Assembly: GCF_007830155.1 (NCBI RefSeq)
Contig: NZ_VLKY01000005.1
Coordinates: forward strand, 248,001 to 312,000
Length of the DNA stretch: 64,000 bases
Direction of reading: 5' to 3'
DNA from: Pseudomonas duriflava
Lineage (GTDB): Bacteria > Pseudomonadota > Gammaproteobacteria > Pseudomonadales > Pseudomonadaceae
Within the stretch, counting starts at the first letter, position 1. Each line of letters opens with the position of its first letter. The notes under the pieces are model-generated. The model had not been told where the DNA came from. It did no database searches and saw only the letters and a list, made by a program, of their open reading frames with translations. Of this stretch, positions 25,879 through 34,491 are shown in pieces. The position numbers were made by a program, and so were the translations under genes.

Positions 25879-27444
25879 TTACTTCGCCGTGGCCCTACGC
25901 AAAAAGACCTGACTCGCTCGTCGCTCCTCCACCGCACTTACCGACAGACTCCAGTCTTCCCACTGCACTCGGTCGCCCTTGACCGGCAGGCGATCCAGCA
26001 AGCTCATCACCAACCCCGCTACGGTCTGATAATCCTCCGTTGCCTCCGCCTGAAAGCCGATACGCGCTTTAAGCTGACTCAGGGGCATGCCGCCATTGAC
26101 CCTATAGCCGCCCTGCTCTTCGACAATATCCGGTCCATCCATTTCGCTGGCATCGGGCAGATCCCCGGTGATGGCTTCCAGAATATCGGTGATGGTCAAT
26201 ACACCGACAAAGTCGCCAAACTCATTGACCACAAAGCCAATGTGCGACAAGTCCTTTCTTAATTGCTCCAGGGCGTTCAGGGTCGGACAGGTTTCCGGCA
26301 AGAACGTCGCCTTGCGAATAAGCGTGGCCAGATCAGGCTCACGGCCCGCCAGCAGTTCTCTGAATACCTCTTTCTTATGGATATATCCTAAAGGCTCATC
26401 GATCTTGCCGTGCCGAATCACCGGTAGACGCGAATGGGCAGATTCGACCAAGGCCTGACGGACCTCTTCGGGGCTGCTGGCCAGGTCTACATAATCCACG
26501 TCGGTGCGTACCGTCATGACCGAACGTATCGAGCGCTCGGCCAATGTGAGCACACCATTGATCATGATGCGCTCCTGCCGCTCGAACAGCGCCGGTTCGC
26601 CAGGCTCGCTGCCAGGTTCCAAGAGATCAGCAATGTCGCTATCCACCTCAGCGGCTTCAACCCTACGCCCTCCCAGCAAGCGCATCACCGTAAAGGCGGT
26701 GCGTTCGCGAAGAGTAAGGTCGCCATGCAGCTTCTTCCGGCGACGCCTCCGGGAGATCTGGTTAAACAACTCGATCAGCATGGAGAAGCCAATCGCGGCA
26801 TAGAGGTAGCCTTTCGGGATATGGAAGCCCAGCCCTTCAGCGGTAAGGCTGAAGCCAATCATCATCAGGAAGCCCAGGCACAGCATGATCACGGTCGGGT
26901 GAGCATTCACGAAGCGGGTCAATGGCTTACTGGCCACAATCATCACACCGATGGAGATCACCACGGCAATCATCATCACGGACAGATGCTCAACCATGCC
27001 TACCGCCGTAATGACAGCATCCAGGGAGAACACAGCATCCAACACCACGATTTGCGCCACAATCGGCCAAAAGGCAGCGTATACCCGACTGCCTCGGTGC
27101 TGAACGACATGCCCCTCCAAGCGTTCATGCAGCTCCATCGTGGCCTTGAACAATAAGAAGATGCCGCCAAACAGCATGATCAGATCACGGCCCGAGAAAC
27201 TCTTGCCAACCAGTTCGAACAACGGCTCGGTCAGCGTGACCATCCACGAAATACTGGCCAAGAGGCCAAGCCGCATGATCAAGGCCAGCGACAGGCCAAT
27301 GATCCGGGCTCGATCACGCAGGGCAGGTGGTAACTTGTCAGCCAGAATGGCTATGAAGACCAGGTTATCGATACCCAATACCAGTTCAAGAACAATCAGC
27401 GTCAGCAGGCCAAGCCATGCTGTTGGATCAGCAATCCATTCCAT
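25879..27444 (-). CDS. TerC family membrane protein with CBS and CorC/HlyC domains
   Basis: A 521-residue inner-membrane protein. Residues 1-235 form the TerC core, with acidic membrane motifs [11 protein letters not shown] and [16 protein letters not shown]. After a basic loop ([19 protein letters not shown]) come two CBS domains (about 300-430). A CorC/HlyC transporter-associated domain follows (about 440-515, with [20 protein letters not shown]). The architecture is that of YoaE/YegH. TerC-core proteins are implicated in metal-ion export, Mn2+ in several cases. I found no Mn2+ riboswitch in its leader, unlike mntP in this window. Confidence 0.9.
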   Translation of the reverse strand: MEWIADPTAWLGLLTLIVLELVLGIDNLVFIAILADKLPPALRDRARIIGLSLALIMRLGLLASISWMVTLTEPLFELVGKSFSGRDLIMLFGGIFLLFKATMELHERLEGHVVQHRGSRVYAAFWPIVAQIVVLDAVFSLDAVITAVGMVEHLSVMMIAVVISIGVMIVASKPLTRFVNAHPTVIMLCLGFLMMIGFSLTAEGLGFHIPKGYLYAAIGFSMLIELFNQISRRRRRKKLHGDLTLRERTAFTVMRLLGGRRVEAAEVDSDIADLLEPGSEPGEPALFERQERIMINGVLTLAERSIRSVMTVRTDVDYVDLASSPEEVRQALVESAHSRLPVIRHGKIDEPLGYIHKKEVFRELLAGREPDLATLIRKATFLPETCPTLNALEQLRKDLSHIGFVVNEFGDFVGVLTITDILEAITGDLPDASEMDGPDIVEEQGGYRVNGGMPLSQLKARIGFQAEATEDYQTVAGLVMSLLDRLPVKGDRVQWEDWSLSVSAVEERRASQVFLRRATAK

Positions 27445-28033
27445 AAAGGTTAGTTATTCAGTTAGTCCAAAAGAAAAACAAGCGATTAGCAGTTCGCGTC
27501 GTTTGAATACTTACAGGCACACGTCCCCCTAGAGACCCCACAGCATGCGGGCCTCCGGCTGGCGCCTCGCATAGAGAGGCAATGGTCAAGCCACACAGAA
27601 GCGTAGTCGTACGGGGAAAAGCAGAGGGATTGGACAGACAAGCTTGAGGTATAGCCTGTGTCCTTACAGCATGAGCTGTAACAAGGCTTATAAATGAATC
27701 AATATGAGAAGAGCTTCGACTGGGAGGCTCCGAGAGGGAGGTCATAGAACCTAGCAAGTAGTGGAAAGCCTTGATATTAAGCAGCTCACGATAAACTCCC
27801 TATAGCAAAACTGTTACAGATTACAAAAGCCAGACTCTGAGTGTTCAACTAGTAGGTGCTCACGGTGCTTCTAGTTACCGTAAAAAGCGTACGCAATCGC
27901 AGCAAAAAGGCGGAAGCTTGTTAAACCTGATAAAGCCGTCCTTACCACGAGAACTCTCTGCCCTGGCAGGAACGTAGCCGTAAAAGACCAACACTAGAGC
28001 AAGACTGGTTTCTCTTGAGAGCCAAAGCCTGTT
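27445..28033. other. 589-base gene-free region upstream of the TerC gene
   Basis: No convincing open frame on either strand. It is the long leader or promoter side of the minus-strand TerC gene and the 3' side of the methyltransferase gene. A GC-rich patch at about 27540-27590 can fold (GCCTC with GAGGC; ATGCGGGC with GCGCCTCGCAT), so a structured leader is possible. The L1 and L3 sequences of yybP-ykoY were looked for and not found. Confidence 0.45.
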
Positions 28034-28750
28034 TCAAGCCACCTTGGACGTTACCCAAGCACCCCAGAACAGACTACTGAAAAACCGCTGGCAGTCTCCA
28101 AATCCGGCATCATGCAAAAGCCCCTGAACGGCTTCTTCAGAACGAGGCGGATCGGCTCCCTGCAAGATCTTCCCGAGTTTGGCTTTTACCTCATCGGACG
28201 TAGCCCCCTGCTGCCGCCAGCGCTCGCCCCATACCTTGAGCAAAAAGGGCTGCTCTGCATAGGCATAGTGATTGGCTGCAACAATCAGCGGTGCGTCCGG
28301 CTTCAAGCGCGCCTGGATAGAACGCAGCAGGCTTCTCTTGTGGTCGTCCCCCTGAACATGATGCAGAACGCCAATCAATGTCGCGGCATCATAGGCTGCG
28401 TCGTTAGGCAAATCATCGACTGTCCCCAGCAGCAACTGAGTTCTATCCAGCAAACCATTGGCTTTCAAATGCTCTGTTGCTGTCTCCAGCATCGATGGTG
28501 ATGGATCAACGCCAACAAATGTCCAGGCTGGCTCCAGGGCCGACAACAAAATGATTTCTTGAGCAGTTCCGCCTACCCCAACCACCAGAATACGTGCAGG
28601 AACACCATTACCAAGGCTGGCCGCCAGTACGCAGGCAGCCAGCTCATGGCAGGCGTCATAGCCAGCAAGAGCGATTCGGCTCTGGCGCGCATACTCGCCA
28701 GCACGGGATGCATCGAACTTTTCAGCAGGATTTAAAGGGCTGTGTTCCAT
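28034..28750 (-). CDS. class I SAM-dependent methyltransferase
   Basis: A 238-residue methyltransferase. Motif I is ILVVGVGGTAQEI, preceded by an N-terminal helical cap (EKFDASRAGEYARQSRIALAGYD). Motif II is WTFVGVDPSPSMLE and the motif IV region is YDAATLIGVLHHVQGDDHK, as in UbiE/Coq5-like enzymes. The substrate is unknown. The ATG at 28750 has GGAGAGCGCC just before it; the alternative ATG four codons earlier has no ribosome-binding site. It has no partner genes nearby and borders the AT-rich region. Confidence 0.85.
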   Translation of the reverse strand: MEHSPLNPAEKFDASRAGEYARQSRIALAGYDACHELAACVLAASLGNGVPARILVVGVGGTAQEIILLSALEPAWTFVGVDPSPSMLETATEHLKANGLLDRTQLLLGTVDDLPNDAAYDAATLIGVLHHVQGDDHKRSLLRSIQARLKPDAPLIVAANHYAYAEQPFLLKVWGERWRQQGATSDEVKAKLGKILQGADPPRSEEAVQGLLHDAGFGDCQRFFSSLFWGAWVTSKVA

Positions 28751-28762
28751 GGCGCTCTCCAT

Positions 28763-29386
28763 TCGACCAGGAACACTCTATGGGAGGCTGTTGAATACAA
28801 AAGATCGTATTTCTTATCCACACCATTCCTGAATGGAATCAGACAGCTCTGCCCGCCACTCCACGGCCAAGAGAGCAGGACATTACACCGGGCTATCCGA
28901 GTCGATAACGGTCGTACTCTGCCCAAACAACAATCATTGCTAACGCTAATGACGCAGGGAAGCTAACAAAAGAAAGAAGGCCGATAATAGCCGAATATAA
29001 CTACAACAAATCCAAATAAGAGCCTCGCCTTAAGGGATCCCATCTTCCTGCATGTGTTTGGTATGAGTTTTGGCCAGCTTGTTACCGCTCAGGTCGACAT
29101 TCAGATAAATTGGCCCTGTAAATCATCACTTAAGTGATCATGGGCCAAACGACTAAATAAAAATTCCGCTTGCTTCTTTTAAATATCGCTACATCCAAAA
29201 TCGGCTTAATAATCAAGGCGAAACCGGCATATGCAATAAACGCATAAACAGCCAAAGCCATATACTTTTAAGTATTTTAAATATATTTAATTTTATTCCA
29301 TACAAAGCTGCTATGATAAATCTTACAGGCTAGCTGATTATTTACAAACCAGAACGCCGTATTTAAAAACAAACAACACTAGAACT
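28763..29386. other. AT-rich gene-free region
   Basis: About 620 bases with rising AT content (especially 29150-29390). No frame longer than about 75 codons has a credible start, and no known RNA gene was recognised. It forms the left part of an AT-rich patch reaching about 30700. Confidence 0.4.
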
Positions 29387-29722
29387 ATGAGAAAAATAAT
29401 CATGATTATTATTAGAGTTAATAAAGATCAATGGAATGCTGTAAGTGTAGATGAGCAGCAAAGAATAGAGCAGGGACTAAGAGAATGTGGTGCTTTAGAG
29501 GCATCAGTGGTAGTTGCCATTGATGACTCAGAGGCTCCTTTCGATACTGCAATCAATCACGATCCCGACAAATCCCCCATCAAAGATGTGCGAGAGACCT
29601 TACGGGACTCCACAGCTTTAAAAGGAATAGATTGGTGTCATGCCAATACGGAAGGTGCCGCTCAGGTAGTCTGCCTAGGCATCGTAAACTCGTCCATGGC
29701 CTGTAAGAACCGGGGTCATTGA
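29387..29722 (+). CDS. hypothetical protein in an AT-rich patch, 111 residues
   Basis: I do not recognise this protein. It is small and acidic. An N-terminal IIRVNKDQWNAVSVDEQQR stretch resembles a helix-strand start. A Gly/Ala-rich middle and a Cys-containing end follow (HANTEGAAQVVCLGIVNSSMACKNRGH). Two starts are possible: 29387 and 29402; the second has GAGAA upstream within the first codons. Its base composition is more AT-rich than the flanking genes, and it stands alone next to a recombinase remnant, so recent transfer is likely. No secretion signal or catalytic motif is evident. Confidence 0.5.
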   Translation: MRKIIMIIIRVNKDQWNAVSVDEQQRIEQGLRECGALEASVVVAIDDSEAPFDTAINHDPDKSPIKDVRETLRDSTALKGIDWCHANTEGAAQVVCLGIVNSSMACKNRGH

Positions 29723-29734
29723 TTTTAGTTTCAT

Positions 29735-29806
29735 AAGGCCCCTAAAATATAATATTGATTTTACCAGCTTAAGGTTATCGTTCTAAAAAGTTCTTTAAGC
29801 GGCCTA
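29735..29806. repeat. inverted repeat, copy B (AAGGCCCCTAA ... GCGGCCTA)
   Basis: The left arm AAGGCCCCTAA (29735-29745) is identical to that of the element at 8584. The right side, TTCTTTAAGCGGCCTA (29791-29806), closely matches TTCTTTAGGGGCCTA at 8622-8636. The spacer is longer and unrelated. It lies 12 bases after the stop of the hypothetical gene. Confidence 0.5.
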
Positions 29807-30060
29807 AATCAAGCGAGACAACAGTAGTCTTTAATAAAGCCTAATGAACACCCTCCTGCTTGTAAGCTGTTAAAGCCTCAAGCATAAAGGCTTTATGAAC
29901 CCCGCCTGCATAAAACAATATTCAAACATTACAAATATATAGGGGTTATTGCTCTGCCTTTCTTACAGTCTGCTCTCGATTTTCTAATTCAGGCTTTGTC
30001 TGAAAATTATTAGATTGCCAGCATGAGCTATCTAGATCGCTCGCTTAACTCACTGAGGTA

Positions 30061-30219
30061 ACGCGAGTACAAGAAGCTAACAATGGATCGCCTAGCGGGT
30101 AACCTAGAATTGATACCGAAGCAGTCAAGCAACTACTTGATGAAAAAATGTCGATTAAAAAAGTTGCAGAGAAGTTGGGTGGCGTTAGGACTGTTAAGCA
30201 AGTCAACGCGGTCAGCTAA
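30061..30219 (+). pseudogene. C-terminal remnant of a serine recombinase (resolvase/invertase)
   Basis: From 30103 to the TAA at 30217 the frame reads PRIDTEAVKQLLDEKMSIKK and then VAEKLGGVRTVKQVNAVS. This is the C-terminal helix-turn-helix of the Pin/Hin/Tn3-resolvase type, normally GRPRI...LL.EGMSIRKVAEELGVSRSTV. The Arg codon expected before PRID is TAA, and the frame upstream is degraded. The turn (GVSRST) has become GGVRTV. No catalytic domain is left. It marks a former invertase or transposon end in the AT-rich patch. Confidence 0.65.
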
Positions 30220-30681
30220 TGAGTATCAGTATCTTTACTCACCTTTACTCTTGGCCTAATACCTTCTTTACATCCGAGTCCGCATACTATCGTTCAGCCA
30301 GGCAGGAATGCTTGGCTACCAGAAGTGATGGTTTGCCACGGCTCCTCGCTCGTTTCCCCAAAACGAATGCATTGCTCTTTCTCTCGGGGAGTTCGTGGCT
30401 TTTTCTTCTACCTGTAACGCCAATCAGCACTTAAAACCAGCGCATTCTATGCATATGTTTACGCATGACTCTCTTAATGCCCAGGTGTGATCCAGCTCGT
30501 GCCATGCAGATTAAGAAGCGCCGCCAAATAAGCTCCTTCCTTCAACATTTTGAATGAGTCTGCCTATCTGCTGACCGCCAAGCCAGTATTTAAAAAATAC
30601 CGCTTTAGTCCCTCAAACGTGCCTTTCTCGTTTCCTACGCAAGTTACAGCCTGACGCTACGGCAAATTATCGCAGACAACA
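30220..30681. other. gene-free stretch after the recombinase remnant
   Basis: A 71-codon open frame at 30219-30434 has no ribosome-binding site and no recognisable domain. No repeats or insertion-sequence ends were found around it. Confidence 0.4.
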
Positions 30682-30705
30682 AAAAACCCGCCGAAGCGGG
30701 TTTTT
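30682..30705. terminator. two-way intrinsic terminator
   Basis: AAAAACCCGC, loop CGAA, GCGGGTTTTT. The stem has A and T runs on both sides, so it can stop transcription from either strand. No intact gene ends close by on the left, which suggests it once served the lost recombinase-side gene; on the right it may serve the DUF4126 gene. Confidence 0.8.
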
Positions 30706-30900
30706 GCTGACCGTACCCAATATCCTTATCGGGTTGCCGTCCTGGCGTGGTCATCATCCTTGACCTGACTGAGCGCATCCTTCGCTCCATCCAATGTGTG
30801 TAGATTACGGGGATGCGCGTGGCTACAACAGAGCGACTCCTCCAAACTGCGTGTAAGCCTTTGGCTATAGTTTTGGGTAAAAACAGCTCATAGCCTGTTA

Positions 30901-31395
30901 TCAGCTCTTGCCTATAGCGCGTCGCAACCCAGCGTTACCGATAGTAACTGCCAAACAGTCCTCAAGGCTGCCCAACGCTGCATTGGCCAGCGCACCGGAG
31001 CGGCCGTAACGCTTACGCAGGCGGAGCCCGATGCTTGCCGAAGCACAGGCCGCTACAGCACCGAGCAGTGCAGGAAGCAGAATCGGCTGTCGCCGTGCGC
31101 TGGCCAACGCTGCCGCGGTAAGCCCTCCCGACACGGCCCGTACTGCCATTGAGGCGCTGATTGTCCGGTCCGGGGCAAAGGGTAATTTGTCGCCGATCAA
31201 TTCGCTGGCGGCCAGCGGAGTTAATAAATGACGCGTTCGCGGCATGGCCAATGTGCGCGCCGGCTCGCCCATCTGGTCAATATGTGGGTGTTCGGCAAGC
31301 GCCCTGCTGACCAGCGTAGGCGCCAGCATGCTGCGCATGCCTGTTACCGTGCCGAGGGCCAGTGCACCCCATAACAGATCGCGCGCTATCGTCAT
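30901..31395 (-). CDS. DUF4126 membrane protein
   Basis: A 164-residue hydrophobic protein with about four membrane segments. It begins DLLWGALALGTVTGMRSMLAP and has the Gly/Ala-rich helices and SELIGDKLPFAPDRT segment seen in DUF4126 proteins. The function of the family is unknown. The start at 31395 has GGGAGAGAGAC just upstream; an open frame to 31533 has Cys-rich, non-conserved residues and no site. The stop lies about 200 bases from the two-way terminator at 30682. Confidence 0.75.
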   Translation of the reverse strand: MTIARDLLWGALALGTVTGMRSMLAPTLVSRALAEHPHIDQMGEPARTLAMPRTRHLLTPLAASELIGDKLPFAPDRTISASMAVRAVSGGLTAAALASARRQPILLPALLGAVAACASASIGLRLRKRYGRSGALANAALGSLEDCLAVTIGNAGLRRAIGKS

Positions 31396-31528
31396 GTCTC
31401 TCTCTCCCGGTGGCGTCATTCTTTGACCGACTGCTCTCTGCTGTCGTTCACCGGCCCTGCTGTTCTTCGATGTACATATACATAAATTGAACAAGGCCAA
31501 ACGGAGGCAATAAACAGACGCCCTGCAT

Positions 31529-31555
31529 GACACAAGACGGTAACCGTCTTGTGTC
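31529..31555. terminator. perfect 12-base inverted repeat after the curlin remnant
   Basis: GACACAAGACGG (31529-31540), loop TAA, CCGTCTTGTGTC (31544-31555). It begins 15 bases beyond the curlin stop. It is a strong stem without a T-tract on either side. Confidence 0.55.
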
Positions 31556-31569
31556 TAAACATGCTGCGC

Positions 31570-31944
31570 TTACTGACGAATGCTGGCGATATTGCCCATA
31601 CCTGTTTGGGTCACAGTAGCCTGAGACGCGTAAAAGCTTTGCGTTTGATCAAGCAGCGTCTGGTTAAACGAGCCTGTTTGCGTCACGGCAATCTGATTCG
31701 CTCCCTCGTACGAGGTCTGGCTGATTTCAAGGTTATTGAAATCGCCGTTTTGGTCGTACTGAATCGCCCCGAACTGGCCTCCCTGCTCAATATGCACAGC
31801 ATTGCTGTTTCCTGTGGTGCTGCCGGTTATACGGCCGTCGAAGATATTTTGATTGACTTGGACGGTATTCAGATCACCCGTCACGCTGTAGATGAAGGGT
31901 ATCGCTCTAAAGATCGAAAAAGGCAGGCGGCAGGAGCCCTGTAG
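31570..31944 (-). pseudogene. curlin-repeat protein, 5'-truncated
   Basis: The last 104 residues are clear curlin (CsgA/CsgB) repeats: N-x-V-x-x-x-Q units such as LNTVQVNQNIF, SNAVHIEQGGQFGAIQYDQNG, FNNLEISQTSY, ANQIAVTQTGSF and MGNIASIRQ, spaced about 20 residues. A curlin needs an N-terminal Sec signal peptide, but none is present. The only start in the frame is a GTG at 31884 in mid-repeat, and the open frame ends at a stop just beyond 31944 with no ATG. No csgDEFG genes are nearby. I read it as the 3' part of a curli subunit gene that lost its front. An unusual leaderless use cannot be excluded. Confidence 0.7.
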
Positions 31945-32120
31945 TTAGACCCAGGCTCACTAAATGTGCGCCCGCATTTCTCAGGCGTGCCTGTTATCGA
32001 CGGGGAACGGTTACGTCCTGAGCTGTAGCCCCGGTATATGGCCCAAAAAACATAGCCATTGCTAAAAAGATTAGCTCTATCTATCTGATAGACTTGATAA
32101 ATTTCTTTGTGTAAGGTAGC

Positions 32121-32235
32121 GGCTTCTTTGGGGAGTAGCCTGCTTTCGAGTTGTTCGAAAGTGTTTATGTCAACATCCTCGGCAGGTATGCCGTGGCATA
32201 AACGACCTATCGGTTGGCGAGACCATTGATGTATC
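32121..32235 (+). ncRNA. yybP-ykoY-type Mn2+ riboswitch
   Basis: The leader of mntP carries the hallmark pieces of the yybP-ykoY family in order: TTGGGGAGTAGCC (about 32129-32140), a hairpin, TGTCAACATCCTCGG (32168-32182; the family consensus is close to ATCAACATACTCGG), a GCCGTGGCATAAACGAC stem, and GGCGAGACCA at the 3' end. This RNA binds Mn2+ and turns on efflux genes such as mntP. Boundaries are approximate. Confidence 0.88.
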
Positions 32236-32295
32236 CGCGTTCAGTATCGGGCGCGTGGATATGTCATTGGACAGGAGCCCGATCGGTACGAAGCC

Positions 32296-32886
32296 GTGAA
32301 TCCAATTGCCCTCGTCCTGCTTGCCTTGGCCATGTCCACGGATGCCTTTGCCGCTGCGGTAGGGAAAGGCGCCAGCCTGCATAACCCTCGTCTTAGCGAA
32401 GCGCTGCGTACCGGCCTGATCTTTGGCACTGTCGAAGCCATTACCCCTGTCATCGGTTGGGCAGCCGGTCTGGCTGCCGCCCCGTTCGTACAACAGTGGG
32501 ATCACTGGATTGCTTTCGTTTTGCTCCTGATCCTGGGTCTTCGGATGATCCGGGCCGGGTTTGGCGCGCCCGAGGAAGAAGCTGAAAAACCTTGTCGGCA
32601 CTCCTTCTGGCTGCTTGTGATCACAGCAATCGCAACCAGTATCGATGCGTTGGCCGTAGGCGTCGGTTTGGCGTTTATCAACGTCAACATCCTTACTGCT
32701 GCCCTGGCCATCGGGCTCGCTACCATGACAATGGTAACGCTTGGGGTAATGCTGGGACGTGCCATAGGCGCATTGATAGGAAAACGTGCCGAAATTCTGG
32801 GCGGTTTTGTACTGATCGGGGTCGGCTCCCTGATTCTTTACGAGCACACAACCGCTTCTACGGTTTCCGCCTGGGTAGGTCTGTAA
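32296..32886 (+). CDS. mntP: manganese efflux pump MntP
   Basis: A 196-residue inner-membrane exporter that removes excess Mn2+. It has six membrane segments in two repeats. Each repeat has an Asp motif, [16 protein letters not shown] in the first and [14 protein letters not shown] in the second, which are the metal-site residues of the DUF204/MntP family. The start is GTG (32296). The riboswitch about 60 bases upstream explains its regulation and supports the assignment. It stands alone as one transcript. Confidence 0.95.
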   Translation: MNPIALVLLALAMSTDAFAAAVGKGASLHNPRLSEALRTGLIFGTVEAITPVIGWAAGLAAAPFVQQWDHWIAFVLLLILGLRMIRAGFGAPEEEAEKPCRHSFWLLVITAIATSIDALAVGVGLAFINVNILTAALAIGLATMTMVTLGVMLGRAIGALIGKRAEILGGFVLIGVGSLILYEHTTASTVSAWVGL

Positions 32887-33211
32887 TCGCTCATCCTGAA
32901 TGAGCAGAACCACTAGTTAGCTCTCCCTTTGAATAGACAGCAGGCGTACGCGTCTAGCGGTATGCTCCAGGATTAAGCAGAGCCAGAGTAGTACTACCAA
33001 AATCGAACTGGCTCTGCATCGCCCTCACCGACGCAGCAGGGCTCGCCGCACTCCACGCTTACTGATGATTTACTTGACCAGCTAGGCCAGTTCTAGCGCA
33101 CGGCTAGCCGTCGCGCTGTAGCCGCGCACGCGGTCTTGTCTGATAGATATCCTCAGCAAGCAACCAGGGGCTGATCAGACAGTGCCTGCGCCCCTATAAA
33201 CACCTAGTGGT
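32887..33211. other. gene-free region between mntP and yghU
   Basis: 325 bases without a credible open frame. A GC-rich palindrome (ACGGCTAGCCGT at 33100-33111, extended by partly pairing flanks) is the only structure seen and may be a terminator remnant for either convergent gene. Confidence 0.4.
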
Positions 33212-34054
33212 CTAGTCGAGATCCGCCGCGTCATGCCGCTCTGGCACTTGTTCCGACTCATCACCCCACACACGGTTAACCTTGCGTCCCCGCACTACGG
33301 CAGGTCGGGCGGCAATAGTGTCAGCCCAGCGTTTCACATGGGTGTAGCCCTGTACCGACAGGAACTCGGCGGCATTGTAGAGGCCACCCTGAACCAGCAC
33401 ACCGTACCAAGGCCAGATAGCCATGTCGGCAATGGTGTACTCCTCGCCTGCCACATAGGGTCGCTCGGCGAGCAGGCGGTCAAGCACGTCGAGCTGGCGC
33501 TTGGCTTCCATTGCGTAACGGTTAATAGGGTATTCGAGCTTTTCCGGCGCGTAGGCATAGAAATGGCCGAAGCCTCCGCCTACAAACGGCGCTGAACCCA
33601 TCTGCCAGAACAACCAGTTCAACGTCTCGGTACGCGCCGGTCCCGCTGCTGGAAGAAAGGCCCCAAATTTTTCAGCCAGATAAACCAGGATGGATCCCGA
33701 CTCGAACACACGCACAGGGGTATCACCGCTGCGGTCGACCATGGCCGGAATCTTGGAGTTGGGATTCATGTCGACAAAACCGCTTGAGAACTGGTCGCCT
33801 TCACCGATGCGGATCAACCACGCATCGTACTCCGCGCCTGTGTGGCCGAGCGCGAGGAGCTCTTCGAGCAGGATCGTGACCTTTACCCCATTCGGGGTCG
33901 CCAGCGAGTAGAGTTGCAGGGGATGCTTGCCCACCGGTAGCACCTTGTCATGGGTCGGGCCGGCTACAGGACGGTTGATACTGGCAAAGGTGCCGCCCGA
34001 GGAGGCAGGAGGCGTCCACACCGCCGGAGGAACATAGGTAGAAGCGTCACTCAT
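33212..34054 (-). CDS. yghU: YghU-like glutathione S-transferase
   Basis: A 280-residue cytosolic protein of the nu-class GST group, which uses two glutathiones or a disulfide-bond oxidoreductase activity. The thioredoxin-like domain (about 50-130) shows YSLATPNGVKVTILLEELL and FVDMNPNSKIPAMVD, then ESGSILVYLAEKFG. The helical C-terminal domain holds NWLFWQMGSAPFVGGGFGHF, matching E. coli YghU. The N-terminal 45-residue extension (WTPPASSGGTFASINRP) is also typical of YghU. It is monocistronic. Confidence 0.9.
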   Translation of the reverse strand: MSDASTYVPPAVWTPPASSGGTFASINRPVAGPTHDKVLPVGKHPLQLYSLATPNGVKVTILLEELLALGHTGAEYDAWLIRIGEGDQFSSGFVDMNPNSKIPAMVDRSGDTPVRVFESGSILVYLAEKFGAFLPAAGPARTETLNWLFWQMGSAPFVGGGFGHFYAYAPEKLEYPINRYAMEAKRQLDVLDRLLAERPYVAGEEYTIADMAIWPWYGVLVQGGLYNAAEFLSVQGYTHVKRWADTIAARPAVVRGRKVNRVWGDESEQVPERHDAADLD

Positions 34055-34249
34055 GGCTATCGTTCTCCATAGAAAGCTGAGGTCTGAAACACGGTAATGG
34101 GTTGGCCGCGCCTTGTCACCTGATTGGCAGGGCCCTGGAAGACTCAGCCGTTACTCAAGAAAGACAACAAAGAATGCGATATCGGTAGCCCTTAGAAATT
34201 ATTCGCGAGGATTCGCGCACAGCATGACGGCATCGGGCCGCATAAAAAA

Positions 34250-34267
34250 AGCCCGCCGAAGCGGGCT
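34250..34267. terminator. intrinsic terminator
   Basis: AGCCCGC, loop CGAA, GCGGGCT, with A-runs on the left (seven A's from 34244) and AAAAA on the right. The T-tract is on the minus strand, so it can end minus-strand transcripts coming from the gntR side. Confidence 0.75.
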
Positions 34268-34319
34268 AAAAATGCCGTGATGGGGTTAATGACAACGCAT
34301 TTAGCATGCATTCCTTTCG

Positions 34320-34472
34320 TTACAGTTTGGCGATAGACACCTCAGTGGATTTGGCGAAGTTAATCACTTCGCGACCCACACCTAGTTCAGTGCTTTGACT
34401 GAGCGTGTTGTGATTACGGATGTAGCCGTACCGGCTGCTGAACAAAAACTTATATCTAGCAGTAAGACTCTG
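34320..34472 (-). pseudogene. possible C-terminal fragment of a lost gene
   Basis: This frame ends in TAA (34320-34322) and encodes YGYIRNHNTLSQSTELG, then VGREVINFAKSTEVSIAKL, without a start codon before a stop at 34473. A terminator lies 50 bases downstream on the same strand. The amphipathic helix end looks protein-like, but I do not recognise a family. It may be a decayed gene tail or chance. Confidence 0.3.
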
Positions 34473-34491
34473 TTATTGGCCCGTAACAAAC

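Noticed and set aside
27445..27760. A second yybP-ykoY riboswitch before the TerC gene
   Set aside because: The conserved GGGGAGTAG and CAACAT...CTCGG loop sequences are absent on the minus strand.
30219..30434. 71-codon open frame after the recombinase remnant
   Set aside because: No ribosome-binding site and no recognisable domain; it lies in degraded DNA.
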